A DNA stretch of 64,000 bases. It comes from Cristatella mucedo (lineage: Eukaryota > Bryozoa > Phylactolaemata > Cristatellidae). The position numbers were made by a program, and so were the translations under genes. Every line of letters begins with the position of its first letter. Within the stretch, counting starts at the first letter, position 1. The stretch is from positions 2,155,001 through 2,219,000 of the forward strand of contig WPIO01000052.1 of NCBI GenBank assembly GCA_009760855.2, read 5' to 3'. Below are positions 1 to 64,000 of this stretch, piece after piece. The notes beneath the pieces are model-generated. The model was not told the origin of the DNA, searched no databases, and saw only the letters and a list, made by a program, of their open reading frames with translations.

Positions 1-358
1 AATCCGAATCTAATGTTCCTCGGCTTGGCTGAGTTCATTTGTTGTTTTTCTCGTGCCCTGTCGAGGTTAGCTATCATCAGTCGTGTGTGCGTTTGTCGGT
101 CTCAGATCTCACTGCAACATTATTAATGGCAACAAATGCAGAGACCATCGTTATGACCTGTGCACCCAGGGCCGGCAATGTTCATGTTGTCGTTTATTCA
201 TAGATTAGCTTGTCGATTGTAGAGACATCGTCTTAATTGTGGTAATTGTTTACAATTTGTATGACTTTCTTTCCTTGCCTGCTTTAGTAAGGACCAGTAA
301 ACATGTGCGAATCGTGTTTCAATAATTGATGACTGCCTTGTTTTATTTTATGTAATAG

Positions 359-55488
<55,130 letters not shown>

Positions 55489-55750
55489 CAACTTCCACAC
55501 TAGGGTTGGATTGATAAGCGGACTCCAATACTTCAAGCAGATAACAAGCACCACTCCTAGGTCATATGTTATCACTGGCACTATACAGTCTGTTACCTTC
55601 TTGAAACATAGCCGGAAACCCGGCTTTCAAGTTCATTCTTGAGGCTTCCAGCTCTGTCAGTAACATAAACGTACATAGCAAGTGTAATGTGCCTCTGCTT
55701 TGCACAGGAGAAAGCAGAGTCATAGCAAGCTGTACTGCATGCCTTGCTCC

Positions 55751-55756
55751 ATTAAA
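55751..55756 (+). terminator. possible polyadenylation signal ATTAAA
   Basis: ATTAAA lies 263 bp after the stop of the large gene, with mixed T-rich sequence after it. It falls just before the coding end of the opposite gene, so the two 3' UTRs may overlap. Confidence 0.35.
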
Positions 55757-55773
55757 AATATCTTCGCATTGAG

Positions 55774-56016
55774 TCAAGTGTTCTCGTCGCCACATCCTGC
55801 TACATCAGAAGGTGCAGAGATACCTGCCAGCTGTCTCATGTAGCACGAGAATGCATGGACCGTGCCATCCAGGCATCCAACGATAGCAAGGCAGCCATCT
55901 CCAGCATCTCTTAGCAGTGGTGGCTCCTGCGGCAGGTCGCTGACTGGAGCCCTCCCCGTGCCCATGATTAGTTGAAGGCCAGCACACCAGTCGGACGTGT
56001 CCAGGTAATCGACAAA
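55774..56016 (-). CDS. terminal exon of the minus-strand gene
   Basis: On the minus strand, TTTTCTATAG is followed by 80 codons in phase 0 and TGA. It reads FVDYLDTSDWCAGLQLIMGT and later GCLAIVGCLDGTVHAFSCY. No AATAAA is obvious beyond the stop. Confidence 0.7.
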   Translation of the reverse strand, partial: FVDYLDTSDWCAGLQLIMGTGRAPVSDLPQEPPLLRDAGDGCLAIVGCLDGTVHAFSCYMRQLAGISAPSDVAGCGDENT

Positions 56017-58177
56017 CTATAGAAAATTATGCAGAATTAAAAGATTAATGAAAAAAGTGTTGCACACAATGGGAACAAATGAGGAGTCTAATCACGACAC
56101 TACATTTGACATGATAAATCGGTCATGCACCAATGCCCAAGCCTGATTCAACTAAAAGTGTATAAGCACCAACCACAGCAATCGAGAAGGGGCCGTGAGC
56201 ACACAGTACATAAAACATTAACGAGGCCGTGACAACGTTGAGTTAAGAGTAGTAATTGTGATTGCACTACACAGTATATCCAGCGACTTCATTCACTCTG
56301 GTCAACTTCTTTTCCGAATGTTACTCGCCCTCTTGCCGATGTATAATTGCCAAGCACAATAGAGGCTTCCATGTTTATGCACGACACACAAACACAACTG
56401 TACCGGTGCTTTGATCCCCCATGCCTTCGGGCATGAGTTTGCTCGCTTGCAACATGTATTGCTGGAATTCTCACATGGATGTCAGTAAACTTTCTCAATA
56501 TGAATGGGGATAAAACCAATTTACTGGCTATGGGCAAGAACCTAGCATTACTCAGAAATCGAAAAGCCTAACACTCAAAATGGATCACAGCCAGCATTGA
56601 TGCTCCTTGCATTGGCTGCATGATGCAATCTGATCATGTCCTGTTCCAAAGTTGCCTTTCACTAAACGACCATGTCAGCTCCACAGTCAAGTCCTCCAGC
56701 TCTGAGCACAATTGGAAAAATTCGCCTGCTTAGATAAGGATACCACAGCCAAGCTGGTTCATGCATTCGTGACATCCCGTTTAGACTTCCCTAACTCACT
56801 GCTCAAAGGTCTTCCTACCTTACAACAAGATACAGTTCGTACAACACTCTTCAGCTAGTATTGTATGTCGTTAACATCACTGCTGCCCGATTACACCACT
56901 CTTCACCGACCGGCACTAGCTTCCCCGTCAAAAAGCATATCGACTTCAAGATTTGCCACTCACTGCTAATTCCTTTAACTCTCCTGCTCCGACCCACCTA
57001 TCGTACCACTTGCTGTTCTGGCTCAAGTCCTTCACCTTCACCTCTAACCAATCTCAAATCCTTTAGAGACTGATTTGACAACACTTAAAACGAAGCTAAA
57101 ATCATGTCTTCTCGCAGCATTTGCTCTGTCAGCGGGAATTTACCTTTGTATGCTTATACATGCTTGTTTCTTATACAGGCTGATTCTGTGCATGCTATCA
57201 CTAACTAATTGAGAGACTTCATTTGCATCATATTTCAAGTGCCTAGAAAGAGATTAATTCTCCTAGGGTGCTAAATAGAGATGTCTCATTTTTATTAATT
57301 TGCAATGCTGTGATCTCACACATACTGCCGGTTGAGCACGGGAAAACTGGAGCCAAGAATATCGAATACATATGCTTGCAATACACGGCTAATTTATCCA
57401 CGACAAAAACGAAGAGAATGCTCACCTTGCCACAGTGAAGAACGTGTGCACCAGCAAACTGGCCAGCACAAACGATGCCATCAAGCCGGGGCTGAGAAGA
57501 CAAAGCTCCAGAAGAGCAACGCTGAGGCATCGTGAGGCTGAGAGTCATCATGTGCGAAATGGGTTGGTCAACGTGTGCATACTCTTTGCTAGAGACCTAG
57601 ACAGGTGGTATTCAGGAAGTAAAGCAGCACAGCACACAGCTCAATCGCAGAGGCAGCACACACTCATTATGTCGAGAATAAGTAGCACGAAGCATCACAT
57701 TTTGACGACACAGTTGTGGCATTCCTGTAATAGGCACACACAAGATTCATATACTAGGCACAAAATATACTCAAAGGGTCAGCATTAGAGAGATCTTTGC
57801 CTACATAATAGCTGCAGTAGCCCTTATAATAGTAATAATGCATTTGATATAGCGCCCTCACAGAACTCGATCTCTTTCTAGGCAGTTTACATTTGCTGCA
57901 AAGGAAGCACGATCGAAAGGTTAGTGGTATCATGCTCGATAAACAACAAGAATAATATGTTTAAGGGTGACCCTAGATGAGTGAACACTGGATCAATCGA
58001 CATTCAGATGTGCTTGCTGTTGCATGATAGGTTAACAAAGAGCAGTCTCTTCATTGCTGTTTGAAGAATCAACTATGGCTCCTTAAGGTGGTAAGGGTTA
58101 AGGCAAGTAAAAACAGCAGGCTCTGCTGATTAAGCTAAACAGCCTGAAGTAAGTAGGGAGCTCAACAGTGTATAAGC

Positions 58178-58208
<31 letters not shown>

Positions 58209-60772
58209 ACTTGATAAAGCGCCCTCAGAGAACTCAATCTCTTTCTAGGCGCTTTACATTTGCTGCAAAGGGAAATGCGATTGAATGGTGAGTAATATCA
58301 TGCTTGATAAACAACACGAACAGCGTGGTTTGGGGTGACATGCACAGGGTCAGCATGCAAATGTGGTTAGTGGCAGCATGCACAGTGTCAGCACACATAA
58401 GCACATGAAGGACGAATCACAGGGACCCACTAAATGCTGTCCTAAATAGCTGTTTTTAAGCTTTTTTTTAATGTGGTCAGGTCAGGGGATGTTCTGACGC
58501 AGGTCGAGAGGAAGTTCCAGGCTTTGGGAGCATACGAACTAAATGCACGGTCTCCAAAGGATTTGAGGTTTGTACGAGGTATTGGTAGACTGTTGGATTC
58601 CGAAAAGCGGGTGGTACGATGCTTGGCCTGATGGGGGAGTATACATCTGAGAGATAGGCTGGAGCCAAAGAATGAAGTGACCTAAAAGTGAGCGACAAAA
58701 CCTTGAAATCAATCCGTTGCTTGACTGGTAGCCAGTGAAGGTCGGCGAGAAGCATTAAGGGGGAAAGTCAAGAAGATTGGTCCAAAAATCGAATATTTGT
58801 TTAGGGCACCTTTCAATACATGTCATCAAACATACTGGAGCTTTACTTTCTGCAATCATGGACATAAATAGCAGAACCTATCCGACCGCAATCAGAAATA
58901 ATCTAGCACCATGATGTTCAAGCAGAGCTGAACTCGCATTTCAAATTGTACAAGCATGCACCTCAACAAGCTTTAGGCCTGAATCTCGATCTACCAGTGT
59001 TCAAAAAGTTGGGATACAAGTCGCATGTGATGCAAAGATCGATAAATTTGTAATTTGTTGATATGTTGCTTCCTGTTTACATCCGGGTTAGACATGGCTT
59101 GTATAATCATTTTTCTTTGACGTGAAAGTAGTCAGAAATTCCGATCTCCAGTGTTTGTTTTTTGAATGGTAACCTTAACAAATATTCGATTGTCAGACCA
59201 ATTTTTTAAGGATTTTCTTGACATTAAAAGAGCTAGCCCCACAGCCTTGCCTTCACCCACTGCAATAAACCTGTTCATACTTTGGCACTTGGCATTCTAA
59301 ACCATTCAAATTTTGCAGAGATCTGATCTAAACGTTAGTGCTTAAAAACAAACACCCAGCTTCATCAACCGAAAGCCGCTTAGGCTGTGAGTGCGCTATA
59401 CAAAACTCTCCTGCGTAACACCCACATGGTCTTTATGACTTTGTGGAGTTACTGACGGAGATACATTACATTACATTGCATTAAGACTCCTACGCCTCGG
59501 AAAACTGTCGAACTACAGACAGCTTCTCACGTGTGCCACAAATAATAAAACACGACATGGACGTGCTAAGCATGCAGAAGCTCGATGCAAAGAAATGAGC
59601 ACTCGGCGGCATAAACATGGGCTGATTATAGAATGGTTACTACAGTACGAGCTACGATATTCCGACAAGACGAACTACGAAAATAGCTTGACAACAAAAA
59701 ACCGTTAGAGCCGAGAGTGCCAATTGTACTGACCTCGAAATTTTCCATGATATATATGCTACCCCGATCCGTTGCCAGAGCAAGCTGCTTGGCACCACCA
59801 CCAACCTGGTGAGCTGGCGTGAGCTGATGCGATCGGTCATCCGCGATGAAATACCCACTGCAAATCTGCAAGTTAGCAAGCATGACTGTGGGTGGGGGAC
59901 GATCAAGAACATAAACAGCTATGGCAAAAGAAGGCAGGCCAAAGCAAAGAGCCACGTGCATTTAAGCCAACAAGATATCAGTTGTACTTCGCTGAACGAT
60001 TCGAGTTACCAGAGCCTGGCCAGCCACGAACGGGGACCCGATATGCTTATGGCTGAAATACATGCACGATACTGCCAATGTGCAGTGCAACTGATAGCAC
60101 GGACCAACCGCTTAGGATCTGGCAATACTTTTAGTACACATGCCATATACTTTTAGTATATGACATTGTGCCCTCCACTATTTCCATTTGGGACACCTCT
60201 CATAAACATAATGCCATCAGTAAAAATCACGGAAGTTTTACCGGATGTTGCAAGTGTTCAGCGGATGTTGAAACAAGGCCTGCTCTCAAAACGAGTGGTG
60301 GCATGGCTATATAGTAAAGTAATGAAAGCCCCCTGGAGCTCGGACACAGTGCAGAGGCCGTTTCTCCAGCAATTCATCAAGCCCGGTAGCTCTCACGAAC
60401 GCCAGCTGACCACACAGGAAGCCACCGCCGGCAATTAGAAAGACCTTGCACAGGCAGTGCAAAGAACCAGCAGCGGCACCGAATGGTCCGAGCCACTTCG
60501 GTCAGGCACTGTCGATGAGTTGCATCGGTGATACTTCGGTGAGTATGGAGCACTCGGGCCTATGTCAGCGCGTCCTGCTACTGCCTGTCGCCAAGGCTCC
60601 CCTCCGGGTCACTACCAGCATGCCTTTCGAATAGCCGGAAGACTGTTCCTTCTTGCCGCCGAGGACAGCCTGGAAGTGAGGGGTAGAGAGCGCTGGATGC
60701 GCAGTGCTCGGAGATCTATTGGCCAGTAGAAGCTCGACACGCAGAAGCGGCCACGTGAGGTGAAAGCTTGAA
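55774..60772 (-). CDS. convergent multi-exon gene, possible beta-propeller-like protein (gene span)
   Basis: Five minus-strand exons fit in phase: 60772-60616, 60559-60445, 59918-59734, 57491-57426 and 56016-55774. The parts found encode about 255 residues. The sequence has short hydrophobic strands with Gly and Asp turns, such as LALATDRGSIYIMENFE and CLAIVGCLDGTVHAFSCY, spaced like blades of a beta-propeller (WD40- or FG-GAP-like). That reading is inference from pattern, and I do not recognise the family. The 5' end is not found. The intron 57492-59733 is loaded with LINE ends and a MITE. Confidence 0.55.
56325..57300 (+). mobile_element. LINE (+) 3' half, heavily decayed
   Basis: Starts in the RT region (HVYARHTNTTVPVL corresponds to the YADDTQLYL box) and continues through FVTSRLDFPNSLLKGLP to a 3' tail ending GTGCTAAATAGAG and TTTTTATTAAT. 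It lies in an intron of the minus-strand gene. Confidence 0.7.
57426..57491 (-). CDS. 22-codon exon of the minus-strand gene
   Basis: A strong pyrimidine tract ending TTGTCTTCTCAG is followed by PRLDGIVCAGQFAGAHVLHC then GK, and donor GTGAGC. Phase 0 to 0, consistent with both neighbours. Confidence 0.7.
57825..57975 (-). mobile_element. LINE 3' fragment
   Basis: ATAATAGTAATAATGCATTT, GCGCCCTCACAGAACTCGAT and ACATTTGCTGCAAAGGAAG match the reverse 3' tail; 5'-truncated. Confidence 0.75.
58175..58751 (-). mobile_element. LINE 3' portion with long (TAA)n tail
   Basis: A TAA repeat of about 28 bp at 58178-58205, then the 3' UTR and a nearly open coding end (LHWLPVKQRIDFKVL, LAPAYLSD). It stops at 58751, 16 bp from a TIR element. 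Confidence 0.8.
58767..59222. mobile_element. MITE-like element with terminal inverted repeats
   Basis: The left end GTCAAGAAGATTGGTCC, then AATCGAATATTTGTTTAGG, is repeated inverted at the right end (AACAAATATTCGATT, CTTGAC). About 456 bp, with no transposase. A related copy is at 17051. Confidence 0.65.
59734..59918 (-). CDS. exon of the minus-strand gene
   Basis: The acceptor is CTTCTTTTGCCATAG and the donor GAG|GTCAGT. Two bases in, phase 0 out. It reads VYVLDRPPPTVMLANLQICS, then GGGAKQLALATDRGSIYIM. It is one of the best-supported exons on this strand. Confidence 0.75.
60445..60559 (-). CDS. probable exon of the minus-strand gene
   Basis: GCTGACATAG is followed by ARVLHTHRSITDATHRQCLT and EVARTIRCRCWFFALPVQ. 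It leaves one base before GTCTTT, which joins CT of the next exon to make Ala. Phase agrees on both sides, but the acceptor and donor are only moderate. Confidence 0.5.
60616..60772 (-). CDS. possible exon of the minus-strand gene
   Basis: Behind CGTGTTAG, the frame SSFHLTWPLLRVELLLANRS continues to KKEQSSGYSKGML before GTAGTG. The intron to the next exon would be only 56 nt. The frame also stays open without splicing for about 20 more codons, so the 3' border is uncertain. Confidence 0.4.
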
Positions 60773-60994
60773 CTAACACGAAAAGCAGCACCGTGCACCC
60801 TGTAGCTCCCTCCGAATGTACAAAAGACATACTACTACTATTATTAGTAAAAGATTTACTATGACTATTAATAGTATTATTATTGTGAATCGTGGTCTAA
60901 TGCAAATGCACGAAACAAAAATAAAATCATGCCCACTGGAACTAATTCCTCAGTCGAATACCTTTTGATTAAAACAAACTTTCGATGAGTCTGA

Positions 60995-61145
60995 GAGCTC
61001 AGGAGGTAATATGCTCGTTCTACACGACCGAGGTCGCGGGTTCGAATCCTGCAGTGGGCGAACCGTTATTGCCTACTGCGAGCGACAGTGATAGCCGTTA
61101 ACGCTCTTTTGCTGCTATACAAATAAGGCTGTTAAATCAGCAATT
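60995..61145 (+). mobile_element. SINE family B
   Basis: GAGGTCGCGGGTTCGAATCC (perfect B-box), TGCAGTGGGCGAACCGTTAT, GCGACAGTGATAGCCGTTAA and ATAAGGCTGTTAAATCAGC. Confidence 0.85.
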
Positions 61146-61663
61146 TTTTTACTACGAGCATTTGTTGCACGCCACTGCATACAGCGATTCTTGCATGCAC
61201 ACTCACCACTAGTTATGCTTCTGAATAAACTCACGTTAGATACGCCGTGGAGAGCTAAGTAAGAAGCAGACAGGCAGCAACTTGGTGATTTCTGAAACAC
61301 TGTAGCGTGGGCTCATTACCTCTTCTGATGAGAAAACCTTCTCGTAACTTACCTAGTACTCTTTAGTACTCCACTGTTTTCAATACGGCTGCTTGGCTTG
61401 CTTGTGCCAGCCGGTGACCAACTTAACATCGTTCTCATGTCAGCAGTCGCCTACCGTGTGCGATAGCATGCTGACTCACTTACCCTGATATCCCTCCGAA
61501 CAAACTACGATTCTTGCCGCCCGATACCAAGGGCTACTAGCGTTTCTTGTCCATTGCACAGTTCCTTTCCGAAAATCGAAGCTCTTGCGAACATCGAATA
61601 CCGAAGCAGCCAAGGCCTGCTTCAATCATATCTGTTTGTTGTTCGACCGTGGCACAAGTAAGA

Positions 61664-61782
61664 AATCACGTGCCTACGAGGGTTTCTGCAAGTCATTTTA
61701 AAAAACAGCTGTTTACTGGTTCAATCACGTGCCTACGAGGGTTTCTGCAAGTCATTTTAAAAAAACAGCTGTTTACTGGTTC
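61664..61782. repeat. 59-60 bp direct duplication
   Basis: AATCACGTGCCTACGAGGG through AACAGCTGTTTACTGGTTC occurs twice in tandem; the second copy has one extra A. It lies at one end of the hAT element. Confidence 0.9.
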
Positions 61783-61924
61783 CAATTTTCAACAAACAGC
61801 TGTTAACAGCTGTTTGTGGTTCTTGTTTTTTTTAACACATTTTACAGTCAACGGCTTCTTTTTGTGATAAACACCATGTTATTACATATAGTTATAAGTT
61901 ATAAATCAATACATTTTTACTTCT

Positions 61925-62320
61925 TATGGTAACATTTCAAGAATACAAGTGAATTAGGCGACTTGTCTGAGAGATGCGATCTTAATTTTGTACAGAAATT
62001 CGCACGGACCGAAAAAACTCGCTCAACGTCCGTCGATGTTGGTTTAACGCATAGAATTTCGTAGTACAATTTCTGGAGATTTTCAGTTCGCTAGCTTTGG
62101 AGTTCCTGAAGAGTGTGAATTCGGACTTCAGCCATTTGAAACTGTCATGCCTTCCCACTGCAATAGATGATCCATCTTTTTGAAGTAACAAATTCAATTT
62201 ATTTTGAAGAACCGAGCTCACACTTTCAGCACCATTTGACGACTGTTTGACAACAGCTTCTACATCGTTGACTCCAAGCAGACGAGACACTAGATTTCCT
62301 GTGAAATTTAGCATTGTTTC
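61925..62320 (-). pseudogene. hAT transposase C-terminal dimerisation region
   Basis: The minus strand encodes LQKLYYEILCVKPTSTDVER followed by VFSVRANFCTKLRSHLSDKS and PNSLVFLKCYH. This matches the pattern of the hAT dimerisation domain (PTS.D.ERVFS, KLR..L). Upstream DSFKWLKSEFTLFRNSKA lies in another frame, so there is at least one frameshift near 62090. Confidence 0.8.
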
Positions 62321-62622
62321 TGACAGGGCGACAGATGGATCTTTGAGACTGCACTCAAAGGCAGTTTCGCTGATTCGACCCTATCTAGAGCCGTGCACGA
62401 ACCAAATAAGTGAACAAAACCGTCTTGATTCTTGTTTTAGCGCCACTATCGTGAATATTGACTGAAGAATCGACGTCCTCTCACGGTTGTGTATTTATCC
62501 ACAGACATGCTAAACTTTACTCCCCTCTCTAGTTTTCCCTTGGTCTCGGCAATCGTTTTGTTTCCCTTTTCTTCGCGATCATCATGCACCAGCTTCATCA
62601 TGCCGCTTTCATTCGCTGGAAT

Positions 62623-63045
62623 TTAGAATCCGTCCCGTGAGATTGATTGCTGCATGCTCTTGCTTGTAGTGATAGCTCTTATCGTTATTCCCTCAGTAGC
62701 CAGATCAGTAACAATCTCCTTCCGACTCTTTACCCAAAGTAAATTGGCAATCATCGTTTTTGTTCTCTTATTGTTCACAGGCTCTTCTTGGATGTACACC
62801 CTCCAGCAAAATAGATCAAAATCAATTCGATGTATTTTCAGATGATTCTTCAACGTTATCGTGGAGTTGTCAGTACATTTTATGACTTTATTGCAGCATC
62901 CATATTGACCTTCTAGTTCTTCTGTAATTGAATTATTTTGCTGTACGGCTGTATATTTCCAAACTGAAGACATGGCTGAAAAGAACATCAATAGTTTTTC
63001 TATGCCACAATACAATTCAATTAATATCTCACTTAATTTTTGCAA
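62623..63045 (-). pseudogene. hAT transposase N-terminus with BED zinc finger
   Basis: A 140-codon open frame on the minus strand has SSVWKYTAVQQNN, CCNKVIKCTDNSTITLKNHL and KIH, followed by KEIVTDLATEGITIRAITTS. This is the typical order of a hAT BED domain (C-x2-C, then H-x3-H) and the next helical segment. The first Cys of the zinc pair appears replaced by Tyr. The frame ends after SISRDGF, before the catalytic region. Confidence 0.75.
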
Positions 63046-63539
63046 AATTGCACTTTATTTGTAGTTTTCGGCCAACATGATAAAATCGTCAAAACAAATC
63101 ACTAACGCAATCAAAACAAATTTTAAAAATCTGTTTTTCTGTTATGCGAACGTTGGAGCTCCAGTTATAGTAGCTTTTGAAATTTCCATTAGAAACAGTA
63201 AAACAGTTGGAAAACAGCTGTTTACTTTTTGATTTTGGGCAAAAACAGCTGTTTTACCCTTACTGCTTAACAGCTACCAGAAACTCTAGTGCCTACTGGC
63301 ATCTAAATGCTGATTGCCTGAATCGCTCGTCCTGCTGCTTTTGCTCCATCCCAGCCTGCATTTCCACACCAAAGCAGCTCCGACTTTAGCATCGAAGGCT
63401 GTTAGCGACCTGCTTGAATCGCTTGTATCGTTGCCATGCTCCAAGAAGCCTGCCGCCTTTCTGACCAGTGGTTCTGCACCTAAGTGGGCCTCGTAGCTGT
63501 AGCCGCATAGCCGTGGGCTGTAGCAGAGACGACTGTTAG

Positions 63540-64000
63540 TGACCTCCCTATCAAGTACGATCGTGTGTGCCTATTGCAGTTTTGCTATCATCGTTCAAAT
63601 GCATTACCGGCTTCGGGTACCGCTGCCAGGGTTCGTCTATTGGGCTTTGCGGGCAGAAAACCCACCCAGCAAGTGCGGTGACAGGAAGGTGTGCTTGCTT
63701 GTCTGGAGCAGCCCTGCATGCTCTCCGTCCAGAGCTAAAATGAATGAATCTAACTTAGCTATCATAAAGCCAGCTACAATACCGAGACCCGTCATAACGC
63801 TTACCTTTGAAAACCTCGCTCAATGTGCAATAAACTCCTAATTATACGTGACACGATTACTGACGACAATCTTGACCTATTTACTATGACCAAGATCTGG
63901 CTGAAATCGATTAACTACCCCACCATAACCGATGCCCCAAACATGCCAGGCTTCTCTTTCTTTCAGAACCCTAAATAAATCAAAGCTGGCCGTGAGTTGC
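63540..64000 (+). mobile_element. LINE 5' region, cut by the window end
   Basis: AAGTACGATCGTGT and the following 450 bp align with 38045-38505, including the endonuclease start DLFTMTKIWLKSINYPTITD. The match to 38045 suggests both retain the 5' UTR. The element continues beyond base 64000. Confidence 0.75.

Larger units (their letters stand above)
61664..63270 (-). mobile_element. internally deleted hAT-family transposon
   Basis: On the minus strand an N-terminal BED-type zinc finger and a C-terminal hAT dimerisation domain are present, but the catalytic middle is too short. Both ends carry copies of the palindrome AACAGCTGTT. The left end has a 59-60 bp direct duplication (61664-61722 and 61723-61782). 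Terminal inverted repeats and the target duplication could not be resolved. Confidence 0.7.

Noticed and set aside
61030-61060. Near-perfect tRNA B-box suggesting a tRNA gene
   Set aside because: No acceptor-stem pairing; it is the head of a SINE family B copy. The same holds for 42855-42890 and 18395-18425.

Overview
This window looks like genomic DNA from an invertebrate animal. The evidence is long introns with GT-AG (occasionally GC-AG) borders, many decayed copies of an L2/CR1-type LINE, tRNA-derived SINEs, hAT and Tc1/mariner relics, MITE-like elements, and long CA, GA and TA microsatellites. There are no bacterial-style operons, no Shine-Dalgarno-led ORFs, no rRNA and no intact tRNA gene. 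I cannot name the species.

Most of the window (about 359-55488, + strand) is one very large split gene. I rebuilt about 30 exons by eye from splice signals, open frames and matching intron phase. Together they encode at least about 1,560 residues. The 5' end is either to the left of the window or not recognised, and at least three internal stretches of exons remain unresolved. The product is a Lys/Glu/Ser-rich protein with at least two coiled-coil segments (exons at 9037-9273 and 41169-42198), a 204-codon exon with helical segments (13698-14309), a helical block (43777-48548), a Gly/Ser/His-rich region and a very acidic C-terminus ending at a stop at 55488. I do not recognise its family.

A second split gene on the minus strand runs tail-to-tail with it. 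Its stop is at 55774 and its exons extend up to at least 60772. The product has short beta-rich repeats of the kind seen in beta-propeller proteins, but the family is not identified.

The introns are repeat graveyards. At least 20 pieces of one LINE family are present: 3' ends with a (TAA)n or (ATT)n tail, pieces of endonuclease and reverse transcriptase, and two 5' regions. Several copies are nested in one another (23030-25460 and 29285-31190). SINE family A shares its 3' tail with this LINE. SINE family B has an unrelated tail and six copies. Other elements are a TTAA-flanked 0.8 kb element (48958-49761), a 0.45 kb TIR element with a foldback relative (58767-59222 and 17051-17605), a Tc1/mariner relic (39280-39520), an internally deleted hAT transposon (61664-63270), and a degenerate satellite-like field (34400-36700). 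A GC-rich island at 44641-45104 carries two minus-strand open frames of unknown origin. I see no evidence for a new defence or RNA-guided system. The most unusual items are the large unassigned gene, the unidentified minus-strand island, and the nested LINE/SINE relationships.
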